A stretch of DNA of 64,000 bases, taken from NCBI GenBank assembly GCA_045654025.1, contig JAZOMO010000031.1, positions 52,118 to 116,117 on the forward strand, given 5' to 3'. The notes under the pieces were generated by a model, which worked only from the letters and a program-made list of their open reading frames with translations, was not told the origin of the DNA and searched no databases. The stretch is from Scatosoma sp045654025 (lineage in GTDB: Bacteria; Bacillota; Clostridia; Christensenellales; Borkfalkiaceae). Made by a program: the position numbers and the translations under genes. This document shows, in pieces, positions 8,973-17,979 of the stretch. The stretch's first letter is position 1, and each line of letters starts with the position of its first letter.

Positions 8973-10027
8973 TAATATAAGAAGTCCTTCAACTTTTTGC
9001 TTCTGGACGGATGACGAAGCTTTCTCAAAGCTTTCGCCTCAATCTGACGGATACGTTCACGGGTGACGTTGAATTCCTTGCCTACCTCTTCCAAAGTACG
9101 AGGCTTGCCGTCGTCAATACCGTAGCGCAAACGAAGCACCTTTTCTTCACGAGGGGTCAGGGTATCCAGTACGCCGAGAAGCTGTTCCTTCAGCATCGTA
9201 AAGGTCACGGAGTCGCTGGGGGTCAAGGTCTTTTCGTCCTCGATAAAGTCGCCCAAATGGCTGTCCTCTTCCTCACCGATAGGGGTTTCCAAAGATACGG
9301 GGTCCTGCGCAATCTTTTGGATTTCGCAAACACGTTCTTCGCTTACGCCCATCTTTTCTGCGATTTCTGCAGGGGTCGGCTCTCTGCCCAGTTCCTGCAA
9401 CAATACGCGCTGTACTCTCGTCAGTTTGTTAATCGTTTCCACCATATGCACGGGGATACGGATCGTTCTTGCCTGGTCCGCAATCGCGCGGGTAATCGCC
9501 TGACGAATCCACCAAGTCGCATAGGTAGAGAACTTAAAGCCACGCTGATAATCGAATTTTTCCACCGCCTTCATAAGACCAAGGTTGCCCTCTTGAATCA
9601 AGTCCAAGAACAACATGCCACGGCCTACGAAACGCTTTGCAATCGAAACGACCAAACGCAGGTTCGCCTCGGAAAGGCGCTTTTTCGCCGCTTCGTCCCC
9701 TTCCTGCATGCGCTTTGCCAAATCCACTTCCTCGTCCGCAGACAGCAGAGGCACGTGCCCGATATCTTTTAAATACAGCTTGACGGGGTCGTCCAAGCCG
9801 ATATCCGAGAGCGCCTGTTCAAACAGTTCCTTGTCCCTTGCGTCCTCGTCAATGATTTGAATCCCGTTTTCCGCCAGCGACTTGTAGATGAAATCAATCT
9901 GGTTGGGGTTGGTGTCGTACTTTTCCATAATATCGCAGAGCGCATTCGTCGAAATGCAACCCTTCATTCTGTAATTCGCCACGATACCGCCTAAGATGTC
10001 GTTTAATTTTTGTTCGGAAATAGCCAC
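8972..10027 (-). CDS. rpoD: Primary RNA polymerase sigma factor (sigma-70/SigA)
   Basis: Housekeeping sigma factor, 351 residues. Region 1.2 (DPVKLYLKDIG), region 2 (NLRLVVSIAKRFVGRGM, DLIQEGNLGLMKAVEKFDY, FSTYATWWIRQAI), region 3 (PVHMVETINKL) and region 4 (LTPREEKVLRLRYG, TLEEVGKEFNVTRERIRQ) are all intact. A short N-terminal region 1.1-like stretch precedes them. The start codon is GTG at 10027, with GGAGG 8 nt upstream. It lies 57 nt after dnaG in the classic macromolecular-synthesis order. The window's TTGACA/TATAAT-like promoters with 17-bp spacers are what it should recognise. Confidence 0.98.
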   Translation of the reverse strand: MAISEQKLNDILGGIVANYRMKGCISTNALCDIMEKYDTNPNQIDFIYKSLAENGIQIIDEDARDKELFEQALSDIGLDDPVKLYLKDIGHVPLLSADEEVDLAKRMQEGDEAAKKRLSEANLRLVVSIAKRFVGRGMLFLDLIQEGNLGLMKAVEKFDYQRGFKFSTYATWWIRQAITRAIADQARTIRIPVHMVETINKLTRVQRVLLQELGREPTPAEIAEKMGVSEERVCEIQKIAQDPVSLETPIGEEEDSHLGDFIEDEKTLTPSDSVTFTMLKEQLLGVLDTLTPREEKVLRLRYGIDDGKPRTLEEVGKEFNVTRERIRQIEAKALRKLRHPSRSKKLKDFLY

Positions 10028-10084
10028 TATTTTCTCCTCCGTTAATTCTTTTTCTCTTTAGTCAATCAACGCAATACACATTGA

Positions 10085-11878
10085 TTATCTGCGCTTTTTT
10101 TGACGGCGCAGGGCGTCTTGCAAACTGCCGAGTATCTGCACACGACGGGATTGTTCGTCCGTCTTTGCAAGCTCCTCTTGCAACAGCGCAATTTCCCGGT
10201 CGATACTCTCTCTTTCCAAGGTCGCCACGCTGTCCATAAAGAAGCGTTTTGCCACCTCGCCAGCCAGCTTGTCCTCGTAGTTTAAGTCCAGAATCTCGTT
10301 GAACGCAGGACAGTTTTCATCAAAGATTTCAAACAGCTCCGCAGGGCGTATACGCGCGCCCTCCGACTCACACACAGTGACGTACGCCGCAATTCTTGCG
10401 TGGACGGAATTTTCAAAGTGCAGTTTTTCAATCGATACGTCTTTTGCATACTCTGCCCCGAAGAGCTTTGCCGCCAAGATGAACCGTTCTGCCTTTTCCG
10501 TCTTATCCGAGCCACGCGATACCTCTGCAATCTTGACGTTCGCACCCACCGTATCGGTGGTATCCGTCTTGCTTTCCTTTCGTAGGTTTTCAAGGTCGCG
10601 TTCGAGCGATTGATAGGTCAAGCCCGTCTTATCACGAAGCTTCTTCAAAAGGTCCTCACGCACCGCCGAGCTGTCCGTCTCCGAAACGACCTGCAACGCC
10701 TCTTTAACAAACGCGCGCTTGTTGTCCGTACGCGATAGGTCGTACTTGCGTTCAATGGCGTGCAACTTATAATCAACCAAGGGCATCGCCGCATCAAGAC
10801 ATTTTTGATATGCCTCCTTGCCCTGTTTTGCCACGTCGTCGGGATCAAGCCCCTCCGGCATCGGTACGACCAGCACCTTCAAATGCTCGCCGTCCAAAAT
10901 TTCCAAGCCTCGAAGGTCTGCCTTCTGCCCGGCAAAGTCGCCGTCATAGCTGATGTACACGTTCTCCGTATACCGTTTGATGAGGCGCGCCTGCTCCTTC
11001 GTCAGCGAAGTACCCATCGACGCCACAACGTTTTTAAAGCCCGCTTGATACAGCGAAATGGTATCCATATACCCTTCGACCATAATCACGCTACTAATCG
11101 GCTGTTCGCGTTTCAGCTTTTTCAAAAGGTTGATGTTGTACAGCGTATTGCGCTTGTTGAACAGCATCGTTTCCTTGGTGTTCTTGTATTTCGCAAAGTC
11201 CGTCTTGCCTAAGAATCTACCACCAAAGCCGATGACCTCGTCCATGTTGTTGATAATCGGGAAGATAAGGCGTTCTGCCTGCGCATCTATCAACCTGCCG
11301 TTCTTGCTTTCAATCAGCACGCCGCTGTCCAAGATATCCTCTTTATGGTAGCCCTTGCCTGCCAAATATTCCGCAAGCTCGCGATAATCCAGCGAAGCCC
11401 CGATGCCGAATTGCTTGACGGTGGAGGGCAACATTTTTCTATCCGCAATGTACTGCAGATGAGCGTCCGCCCTCTCGTCACCGCTGAATAGATTCGACCG
11501 ATAAAACCTCGCCGTGTCCAGCAAAATCGCCGCCATCGCATCCCGCTTTTTCTTCTTGCGGATGGATTCCTCGGTGTCTAAATTGCTCTCAGGCACTTCC
11601 ATCTTCGCGCGCGCCGCCAAGATACGGACAGCGCCCATAAAGTCGGTGCTTTCGATTTCCTTGACGAACTTTACGACGTCCCCCGATTCACCGCAACCAA
11701 AGCAATGATAAAACTGCTCTGATTGATTGACGGCAAAGGAAGGAGTACGCTCGTGATGGAAGGGACAGCAAGCCCAGTGGTTGCCCCCCTTTCTATCCAA
11801 CGCAACGTAACTGCCGATGACGTCTACGATATCATTTTTCGCTTTTAGCTCCTGCATGAAGCGATCAAAATCTGCCAT
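10085..11878 (-). CDS. dnaG: DNA primase
   Basis: Makes RNA primers for replication. In 597 residues the N-terminal CHC2 zinc domain has Cys38, His41, Cys59 and Cys62 (CPFH...CFGC). The TOPRIM core follows with GFGGRFLG, MVEGYMDTISLYQAG and YISYDGDFAGQKA. The C-terminal 150 residues are the helicase-binding region, expected to be the least conserved part. It is preceded 13 nt upstream by dgt and followed by rpoD. Confidence 0.97.
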   Translation of the reverse strand: MADFDRFMQELKAKNDIVDVIGSYVALDRKGGNHWACCPFHHERTPSFAVNQSEQFYHCFGCGESGDVVKFVKEIESTDFMGAVRILAARAKMEVPESNLDTEESIRKKKKRDAMAAILLDTARFYRSNLFSGDERADAHLQYIADRKMLPSTVKQFGIGASLDYRELAEYLAGKGYHKEDILDSGVLIESKNGRLIDAQAERLIFPIINNMDEVIGFGGRFLGKTDFAKYKNTKETMLFNKRNTLYNINLLKKLKREQPISSVIMVEGYMDTISLYQAGFKNVVASMGTSLTKEQARLIKRYTENVYISYDGDFAGQKADLRGLEILDGEHLKVLVVPMPEGLDPDDVAKQGKEAYQKCLDAAMPLVDYKLHAIERKYDLSRTDNKRAFVKEALQVVSETDSSAVREDLLKKLRDKTGLTYQSLERDLENLRKESKTDTTDTVGANVKIAEVSRGSDKTEKAERFILAAKLFGAEYAKDVSIEKLHFENSVHARIAAYVTVCESEGARIRPAELFEIFDENCPAFNEILDLNYEDKLAGEVAKRFFMDSVATLERESIDREIALLQEELAKTDEQSRRVQILGSLQDALRRQKKRR

Positions 11879-11891
11879 TTTTCCCCCTTAT

Positions 11892-12914
11892 TCATTCCCC
11901 AAGCGCCTGCATCGAGAAGGTCGTGGGAATAAAGATATTTTCAAACACGGTGATTGCGTACTGGTCGGTCATTCCCGAAATATAGTCGCACACCGCGCGC
12001 TCCGTTCCCCACGTTTCCAAAAGCGCCTTGTACGGCGTGGGAAGCTTGTCCGTATGTTGCATAAAGTAAGTGAACAGCTCCGTCAGCATCCGTTCCGCAC
12101 GATCCAAAATCACCTTGTTGGTCAGGTTGTACACCCGTTCAAACATGAACGCGCGCAGCTCTTGAATCGAGCTTTCCACCTCTTTCGACATCGCAATCAC
12201 GGGCTTTCCACACGAATTTTCGTAGATGTCCGCAATCGCCGTATGAATACGCTGTTTTGTTCCCCTCCCCAGCACGCTGATCGGACGGGCAGGCAGGTCC
12301 TCGTTTTTCAAAATCCCTGCGCGAATCGCATCCTCAATGTCGTGATTGATATAGGCGATACGGTCTGCAATCGAAACGATTTGCCCCTCCAAGGTTTTAG
12401 GGTTACCGCTGCTCTTATGTTCCAAAATTCCGTCGCGCACTTCGTAGGTTAAGTTCAAGCCTCTGCCGCCCTTTTCCAAGACGTCCACGACACGCAAGGA
12501 TTGCTCGTTGTGCCAAAAGCCAGCCTCCGCCAGCTTGTTCAGCACCTTTTCCCCCACGTGCCCAAACGGCGTATGCCCGAGGTCGTGCCCAAGCGCAATC
12601 GCCTCCGCCAAATCCTCGTTGAGTCGCAACGAACGGGCAATCGAACGGGAGATCTGCGAAACGTCCAAAGTATGGGTCATACGGGTAATGTAGTGATCCC
12701 CTTCGGGCGCAAAGAACACCTGCGTTTTGTTTTTCAATCGCTTGAAGGAGTTGCTGTAAATAATGCGATCCCGATCCCGTTGAAATGCGGTTCTAAAATC
12801 GCATTGCTCTTCCACACGCGCTCTGCCGCGCGTGAATTGCGCGCGCGTAGCGTAAGGCGCAAGAAGCGCGTCTTCCGTCTGCCAAATCTGTTCTCTCACC
12901 GTCATTTTTTCCAT
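11892..12914 (-). CDS. dgt: Deoxyguanosinetriphosphate triphosphohydrolase-like HD protein
   Basis: HD-domain dNTP triphosphohydrolase, which cuts dGTP or other dNTPs to nucleoside and triphosphate. The 340-residue protein has the RDRDRIIYSNSFKRLKNKTQ start, the HD motif (HTLDVSQISRSIAR, then GHDLGHTPFGHVGE), and NEQSLRV and IVSIADRIAYINHDIEDA later. Substrate range varies across this type 2 group. The start at 12914 has CGGAG 7 nt upstream. It leads the dnaG-rpoD cluster, so dNTP pool control, priming and the main sigma factor are co-transcribed. Confidence 0.94.
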   Translation of the reverse strand: MEKMTVREQIWQTEDALLAPYATRAQFTRGRARVEEQCDFRTAFQRDRDRIIYSNSFKRLKNKTQVFFAPEGDHYITRMTHTLDVSQISRSIARSLRLNEDLAEAIALGHDLGHTPFGHVGEKVLNKLAEAGFWHNEQSLRVVDVLEKGGRGLNLTYEVRDGILEHKSSGNPKTLEGQIVSIADRIAYINHDIEDAIRAGILKNEDLPARPISVLGRGTKQRIHTAIADIYENSCGKPVIAMSKEVESSIQELRAFMFERVYNLTNKVILDRAERMLTELFTYFMQHTDKLPTPYKALLETWGTERAVCDYISGMTDQYAITVFENIFIPTTFSMQALGE

Positions 12915-13029
12915 TTTCTATCTCCGTGCGACGATTGCGCTCAAATTTTCCGCTTATAGTATTATTCGACGCGAAATCGTAAAATCCTTTTTTCTTTAGA
13001 AAAAAAGTGGGAAATTTTTCTTTTTTATG

Positions 13030-13068
13030 TAAAAAAATTGACAAGCGAGTGTTTGCTTGTCAATTTTT
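13030..13068. terminator. Bidirectional-looking intrinsic terminator after the DegV gene
   Basis: An 11-bp perfect stem (AATTGACAAGC / GCTTGTCAATT) with an 8-nt loop is flanked by A-runs on the left and T-runs on the right. On the minus strand it ends in TTTTTTT and lies just after the DegV stop codon. It separates the GT8-DegV unit from the dgt promoter region. Confidence 0.85.
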
Positions 13069-13071
13069 CAC

Positions 13072-13947
13072 TTACCTTTTTCGTGATTTGAAGAACAGAG
13101 CCACCGTTCCACAGCCTGCATGACTGCCGATAACCGGCCCGATATAGTGAATGAATACAGGGTTTTCAGGGTAGCATTTTTGCAACGATTCCTGCACGAA
13201 TTTTGCATCCTCAATGCAGTCGGCGTGGCTGATATAAATGGGGTCGCTTGCCCCAAGCTCCGCCATCTCCTGCATATTCTGCACCAGCTTCCGAAGCGAC
13301 TTTTGCCGTCCCATGACTTTGCCCGTCGTGGTCAGCTTGCCCTCGTCCGAAACGTGCAACATGGGCTTTACGTTCAGCAGAGTCCCCACGACTGCCGTCG
13401 CAGACGAAACCCTGCCCCCTCTCTTTAAGTGAAAGAGGTCGTTTACGGTAAATTGATGATTGATGGAAAGCTTCAGCCCCTCCGCATATTCGTACGCTTC
13501 TTCAATCGTTGCGCCGCTTTCCGCTTTTTCAACGACATAGTTGACAAGCAAGCCTTGCCCAAGCGAGGCGCACAGGGAATCCACCACGAAGATTTTACGT
13601 TTTGGATACTCTTTTGACAACGCTTTTTGCGCTACGAAATAGCTGTCTGCCGTGCCTGAAAGCCCCGAAGAAAAGGCTATCACCAACACGTCCAAGCCCC
13701 TTTCCAGCGCGCCACGCATGCGCGCCTCGGCGACTTCCGGCGTGACTTGATAGGTAGTCGGCTTTGCGCCTGCGCGCAAACGCTCGTAAAACGCCTGCAA
13801 GCCGATATCCTGCCCATTCTCTCCAAAATACTCCACGCCGTCCATAATAAAGCCAAGCTTTACGCATTCCACGTTATGCTCCGCAAAGTATTCCTGCGGC
13901 AAATCACAGCCAGAGTCGGTAATAATTTGAAACCTTCTTTTTTCCAT
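13072..13947 (-). CDS. DegV family fatty-acid-binding protein
   Basis: 291 residues of the DegV/FakB fold, which binds a fatty acid and in Gram-positives can present it to the kinase FakA. Motifs are ITDSGCDLP at the start, AFSSGLSGT in the middle, and FVVDSLCASLGQGLLV. The C-terminal IGPVIGSHAGCGTVALFF holds the conserved late His and Gly residues. No fakA is in the window. ATG 13947 is the start: AAGGAGG lies 9 nt upstream, while the in-frame GTG at 13956 would touch the Shine-Dalgarno site. It sits 14 nt behind a GT8 glycosyltransferase. Confidence 0.93.
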   Translation of the reverse strand: MEKRRFQIITDSGCDLPQEYFAEHNVECVKLGFIMDGVEYFGENGQDIGLQAFYERLRAGAKPTTYQVTPEVAEARMRGALERGLDVLVIAFSSGLSGTADSYFVAQKALSKEYPKRKIFVVDSLCASLGQGLLVNYVVEKAESGATIEEAYEYAEGLKLSINHQFTVNDLFHLKRGGRVSSATAVVGTLLNVKPMLHVSDEGKLTTTGKVMGRQKSLRKLVQNMQEMAELGASDPIYISHADCIEDAKFVQESLQKCYPENPVFIHYIGPVIGSHAGCGTVALFFKSRKR

Positions 13948-13961
13948 AATCTGCACCCTCC

Positions 13962-14987
13962 TTACTTTCCTGCAACGGTGCGCAGGTAGTTATCCGCACG
14001 CTCCGCTTCCGCTTCCGCAAGCTGCAAAAGAGCAACGCCGCCATCCTCGTCCCTCTTTGCCATTTCGGGTGTAAATGCCTTTTTTTGCGCCAAAATTTCC
14101 GTATAAAATACGCTCTTTTTTGCGTATTCCCAGAAATGTTCTTCATAGGCGATGCCGTCGTAATGCCACGGCTTTTGCGCCAAGTTGTAGTGTATGAGCT
14201 TTGCCGGCTCTGCGCCTACCGCCGCCTGCGGCATTCTGTTCCAAGCCTCTGAAAAATAATGCACCCTGCCCTTGCAAAGCACGTTCAGGCAATCCTGATC
14301 GGGCGCAACGCGGAAACAATGCTTCTTTAAAGTCGCAGAAAACGCCTCGTAAAAGTTCGCCTTCCGCATCATGGCTAAATTCATTACAATGACACCAGAG
14401 TTGAAATACTTCTCGCCATCCACCCCAAGCGCATCCTTTGTATATTTTTTGAACGCAGGCACGCCCTGCACCACTCCGTCCGCAACCGCGCCGATAAGGT
14501 TATTGCCAAGATTAGCGCGATACAGCTCGCTGATATCCCCCAACGCAACGGTGTCGCAATCGAGATAGATTGCCTTCTTGTATTGCGGGAACATTCCCAC
14601 GATAAACAAGCGATAGTAAATGGCAGGGGTGTAATAATCGCGCAAACGGAAAAAGCCCCTCAAACCCGCCAGCTGTGCCTCCACGTCGACGAAACGAATA
14701 CGGAAATCCGCATGGGAATGTCGCATAATTTTTTCCGCGCGTTCGCCGTTAATTCCCGAATGTAAGACGTACACGCTGTATTGAAAGCGCTTGTTTGCGT
14801 GCTCTGCAACCGAACTGATTGCAACGTCTAAAAAAGGCAAATATTTATCGTCCGCCGCAAAGAACACGGGGATTTCCGTCTTCTTTTGCGCCCGTCCTTC
14901 GCACGCCTTTAATTTTTGCGCCTCGCTCCCCCGCCACAATTCCTCTTGCAAATGGTTGACTGCGCCGCCGTATGATATACTTTTCAT
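13962..14987 (-). CDS. Glycosyltransferase family 8 protein
   Basis: Retaining glycosyltransferase of GT-A fold, 341 residues. IPVFFAADDKYLPFLDVAI opens the catalytic domain. The DxD metal-binding motif is in YLDCDTVALGD, YFNSGVIVMNL follows, and HYNLAQKPWHY matches the GT8 His and KPW signature. The first 38 residues are a family-atypical leader and the last 45 a charged tail. Donor and acceptor are unknown; LPS-type or cell-surface glycan transfer is typical of the family. No polysaccharide cluster surrounds it. The next gene downstream is DegV. Confidence 0.9.
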   Translation of the reverse strand: MKSISYGGAVNHLQEELWRGSEAQKLKACEGRAQKKTEIPVFFAADDKYLPFLDVAISSVAEHANKRFQYSVYVLHSGINGERAEKIMRHSHADFRIRFVDVEAQLAGLRGFFRLRDYYTPAIYYRLFIVGMFPQYKKAIYLDCDTVALGDISELYRANLGNNLIGAVADGVVQGVPAFKKYTKDALGVDGEKYFNSGVIVMNLAMMRKANFYEAFSATLKKHCFRVAPDQDCLNVLCKGRVHYFSEAWNRMPQAAVGAEPAKLIHYNLAQKPWHYDGIAYEEHFWEYAKKSVFYTEILAQKKAFTPEMAKRDEDGGVALLQLAEAEAERADNYLRTVAGK

Positions 14988-15369
14988 GATATTTCCTCGT
15001 CCTTGAATTTCCCCGTTTGGGGGGCGAAAAGCAAAAGACCATTTTATCCAAGCGCCCTTTCTTTCAGGGCCCGAATAAAACCGCCTTGCATTTCCTCGAC
15101 GATTATATTGTATCCGTTTACGGGCAAAAACACAACCTACCGTTCGCCCTTCTTCCTCTATTGCTCTTTTTTATAACTCTACCAAGATTTTTCTCCTCTC
15201 CACCGCCAGTAGAATGGAGAAAAAAACCTGTTTTAGAGCGTTTTTTTGCTTGAAATCAAAGTTTTTCACAAAAAAACACGTGCGATTTTCGCAATCACAA
15301 ACACAAAAGTTTTTGTATTTTTACCTAATTGTTTAGCCGTCGAACCGGATTGTTAAGGGGATTAACTTG
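14988..15369. other. 382-bp intergenic region upstream of the glycosyltransferase gene
   Basis: No gene is seen. On the minus strand a perfect TATAAT (15102-15107) has only a poor -35 partner, and predicts a leader of about 110 nt for the GT8 gene. That leader can fold a GCCCT...AGGGC hairpin near 15052-15070. A GAGGAAAT ribosome-binding site precedes ATG 14987. The stretch 15110-15369, beyond the acyltransferase stop codon, is AT-rich with no clear terminator. Confidence 0.5.
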
Positions 15370-15936
15370 CTATTTGGTTGCCCGCTTCTTGTTGGCTTTG
15401 TATAAAACCTCCAACTTATAGCTATTGTATCGCAAGACCAAAAGCGAGGGTACATTCAAAAGCGCCCCTATCACGCAAATGGGTAAGACAATCGTCCAGC
15501 GCACCGCAGGAATAAAGCAAAAAAACATCAAAAGAAAACTGGTAAAAATACTGCTAAAATGCCCCACTTCGCCGTATCGGGTTTCCAGCAAAAAACGCTC
15601 GACGTATTCGATGCTTTTCGGGTCTTCCACCCTGGTTTTGCGAAAGCCGGTCAAATGCCCGATTTCGGGGATACGGTCCTTCCATTTGCGGATATGCAAT
15701 TTTTCATAAAAGAGCTTTTCTCTCTTGCCTACAGCAAAGACCTTCGCGCCGTACGGCACGCATTTTTCAGGCAAGGAACGACAGATTGCGGCAGTTGCGC
15801 CGTTGACAATCATCTGCAATAAAATACCACCAAAGGTAATAGCGACCGTCCAACCGAGGGGGTCGCCATACCCAAGCCCATTCGCCAAGGCAACGATCAC
15901 GCCACAAACGACAATTATGCTTAAATAGAGTATCAT
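15370..15936 (-). CDS. CrtO-like membrane acyltransferase (glycosyl-diaponeurosporenoate acyltransferase family)
   Basis: 188 residues with hydrophobic segments near 2-20, 28-50, 128-147 and 150-170. Two conserved stretches recall S. aureus CrtO: FYEKLHIRKWKDRIPEIG and LNVPSLLVLRYNSYKL. CrtO esterifies the glucosyl group of staphyloxanthin precursors. No carotenoid gene occurs in the window, so the acceptor here is probably a different glycolipid. The gene overlaps plsC by 4 nt, which supports an acyl-transfer role. The family assignment is from remembered motifs, not a search. Confidence 0.75.
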   Translation of the reverse strand: MILYLSIIVVCGVIVALANGLGYGDPLGWTVAITFGGILLQMIVNGATAAICRSLPEKCVPYGAKVFAVGKREKLFYEKLHIRKWKDRIPEIGHLTGFRKTRVEDPKSIEYVERFLLETRYGEVGHFSSIFTSFLLMFFCFIPAVRWTIVLPICVIGALLNVPSLLVLRYNSYKLEVLYKANKKRATK

Positions 15937-16796
15937 TCGTCCTCCTTTTTTCCTGTGCCATACATAAGGGGAACACCGTACACTTCTTCGTATTTTTGTC
16001 TGTATAAGTCCTGCGCCGTATTCAGCATCGCCTGCGCCCCTGCCTTTTCCCCAAGCGTAGCATCGGGATAGATAGGCGGCAGGATATGCACGGTATGCCG
16101 TTGCAAAGGATAGCCGTGCTCGTCTAAACGAGCCTCATCATCCTGCATGGAAATAAAGATAGGCAAGACGGGCACGCCTGCCTTATACGCCATTTTAAAC
16201 CCGCCGATTTTGAACGGACGAGGCTTGCGATAGTTCCACCACATCTCCTGCTCGGGGTAGACTAAAATACTCTCTCCGCTTCTCAAAAGTGTATCGACCG
16301 CAGAGAGGAAATTCATCAGCGTGCGACGGTTTCTCGACAGCGGTAAAGTATTACAATGTCGAAAGAAAAAGCCGTACAATCCGGGGAAATTCGTATAATT
16401 CCCCTCACGGATAATTTTATACAGATATTCTTTCGGCAGATATTTGCGAATACAATGAAAGACGATATAGTTATCAAACGGAGAAAAATGGTTACAAAGC
16501 ACGATTGCCCCATTCTTTAACCCGTCCTCTAAGTATTCCTCGCCCTCTACGCCGTCAATGATAATAACACCCTTTTTAATGAGCCCCAAAAAGTAGCGGT
16601 CAGCGATAAAATTCGCAATCCGACGCTTAAAACGGCTAGACGCTTTTTTACACAGATAATCGACCTTTTCGGGCAATAATTCGGGGGCTTCGGGGTCGTT
16701 TTCAATCGGTTTATCAAACCAACCCATCGCCTCGTATTCTTCGATTTTTTCTAAAATCCCTCTCCGTTCCTCAGAGAGTTGCTTTTTCTCATTCAT
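15933..16796 (-). CDS. plsC: 1-acyl-sn-glycerol-3-phosphate acyltransferase (PlsC/LPLAT family)
   Basis: Lysophospholipid acyltransferase of 287 residues. The HX4D catalytic motif is NHFSPFD, and the second conserved block is VYPEQEMW followed by KIGGFKMAYKAGVPVLPIFI. There is a charged N-terminal extension before the domain, and the C-terminus has a PPIYPD motif. I start at ATG 16796, with AGGA 9 nt upstream. A TTG at 16847 is in frame but overlaps dtd and lacks a site. Co-translation with the CrtO-like gene suggests the two act on related lipids; PlsC itself is expected to make phosphatidic acid, but LPLAT paralogues vary. Confidence 0.9.
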   Translation of the reverse strand: MNEKKQLSEERRGILEKIEEYEAMGWFDKPIENDPEAPELLPEKVDYLCKKASSRFKRRIANFIADRYFLGLIKKGVIIIDGVEGEEYLEDGLKNGAIVLCNHFSPFDNYIVFHCIRKYLPKEYLYKIIREGNYTNFPGLYGFFFRHCNTLPLSRNRRTLMNFLSAVDTLLRSGESILVYPEQEMWWNYRKPRPFKIGGFKMAYKAGVPVLPIFISMQDDEARLDEHGYPLQRHTVHILPPIYPDATLGEKAGAQAMLNTAQDLYRQKYEEVYGVPLMYGTGKKEDE

Positions 16797-16836
16797 CGCT
16801 TTTTTTCCTATACCAAACGTTGAAAATACGACCTGC

Positions 16837-17274
16837 TTATTTTTCAAGCAGTATCGTCACCGGACCGTCGTTCACTTGCGCAATCTGCATATCCGCGCCA
16901 AACACCCCCGTCTTGACGGGTACGCCGTAAGCGCGCAACCCCTCGACCGCATATTCGTACAGCTCGTTTGCAAGCTCGGGACGCTCTGCCAAGGTAAAGC
17001 TGGGGCGGTTGCCGTGCGATGCATCGCCGTAAAGGGTGAACTGAGAAACGAGCAACACCTCGCCGCCTACATCCAAGACAGAACGGTTCATCTTCCCATT
17101 CTCATCTTCAAAAATTCGCAAGCCTGCAATCTTTTTGACGATGTAATCAGCGTTTGCTTTTTCGTCACCTACCTTTATGCCCAAAAAGACCGTCAAACCA
17201 AACGGAATCTCGGAAATCAATTGACCATTTACCCTTAAAGAGGTCTGTTTCACCCTCTGCACGACTGCACGCAT
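16837..17274 (-). CDS. dtd: D-aminoacyl-tRNA deacylase
   Basis: Hydrolyses D-aminoacyl-tRNAs (and Gly-tRNA(Ala)) to keep D-residues out of protein. The 145-residue length is typical. MRAVVQRVKQTSLRVNG opens it, LLVSQFTLYGDA carries the catalytic SQFTLYGD motif, and the C-terminal NDGPVTILLEK holds the conserved NDGPVT (NxGP) motif. AAGGAG lies 6 nt before ATG 17274, which sets the start. It is 40 nt before plsC. Confidence 0.96.
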   Translation of the reverse strand: MRAVVQRVKQTSLRVNGQLISEIPFGLTVFLGIKVGDEKANADYIVKKIAGLRIFEDENGKMNRSVLDVGGEVLLVSQFTLYGDASHGNRPSFTLAERPELANELYEYAVEGLRAYGVPVKTGVFGADMQIAQVNDGPVTILLEK

Positions 17275-17296
17275 AGCATACTCCTTATTGTACGAC

Positions 17297-17330
17297 AAAA
17301 CGCAGGATAGGAAACCCGATCCTGCATTTT
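17297..17330 (-). terminator. Intrinsic terminator after efp
   Basis: On the minus strand GCAGGAT and ATCCTGC form a 7-bp stem around a 10-nt loop, followed by GTTTTG. It lies in the 81-nt gap between the efp stop and the dtd start. It would separate efp from the dtd-plsC unit, with some read-through likely because the T-run is short. Confidence 0.6.
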
Positions 17331-17355
17331 GATTGCTTTCTATTCGATAACGCGA

Positions 17356-17919
17356 TTAAACGCGGCTCATGTATTCGCCGGTTCTGGTGTCGATACGGAT
17401 GGTATCGCCCTCTTCGACGAACATAGGTACCTGAATGGTAGCGCCCGTTTCAACCTTAGCGTTCTTCATAACGTTGGTTGCGGTGTTGCCCTTAACGCCA
17501 GGTTCAGCCTCGATAACCTTCAATTCAACGAAGTTTTCAGGTTCAACCGAGAACGCCTTAGCATAGAGGAACTTTACGGTAACCGTATCGTTTTCCTTGA
17601 TATACTTGAGCGCATCTTCTACCTGATCGTAGGTAAGCTGTTCCTGGTTCCATTCTTCGTCTACGAATACGTAGAATTCGCCGTCGAAGTAGGAATAGGT
17701 CATCTTCTTCGTTTCTACCTGAGCCGTTTCCAACTTCGTGGTAGGGTTGAAGGTTTCGTTGGACAATACTTGTCCCGTTACAACGTTCTTCAAGGTCGTT
17801 CTGACGAACGCCGCGCCCTTACCGGGTTTTACGTGCTGGAAATCCGTTACGGTGTAAACGCCACTCTTGTATTCAAAGGTAGCGCCCTTACGAATATCGC
17901 CTGCTAAAATCTGTGCCAT
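17356..17919 (-). CDS. efp: Elongation factor P
   Basis: Relieves ribosome stalling at proline runs. In 187 residues it has the KOW-like N-terminal domain with Lys34 in the loop PGKGAAF, then two OB domains ending GDTIRIDTRTGEYMSR. Lys34 is the residue lysylated by EpmA in some bacteria. No epmA or epmB is in the window, and the loop residues do not tell the modification state. AAGGAG precedes the start. It follows an M24 peptidase gene by 60 nt, the usual Firmicute arrangement. Confidence 0.97.
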   Translation of the reverse strand: MAQILAGDIRKGATFEYKSGVYTVTDFQHVKPGKGAAFVRTTLKNVVTGQVLSNETFNPTTKLETAQVETKKMTYSYFDGEFYVFVDEEWNQEQLTYDQVEDALKYIKENDTVTVKFLYAKAFSVEPENFVELKVIEAEPGVKGNTATNVMKNAKVETGATIQVPMFVEEGDTIRIDTRTGEYMSRV

Positions 17920-17979
17920 AGTACATATCTCCTTATGACTTTTTTCTTTTTCGTTTTTTATATTGCTTTTACAAGCCTT

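Noticed and set aside
13948..13956. GTG 13956 as the DegV start
   Set aside because: AAGGAGG would touch it with no spacing; ATG 13947 has ideal spacing.
16797..16847. A longer PlsC starting with TTG at 16847
   Set aside because: It would overlap dtd and lacks a ribosome-binding site; ATG 16796 has AGGA 9 nt upstream.
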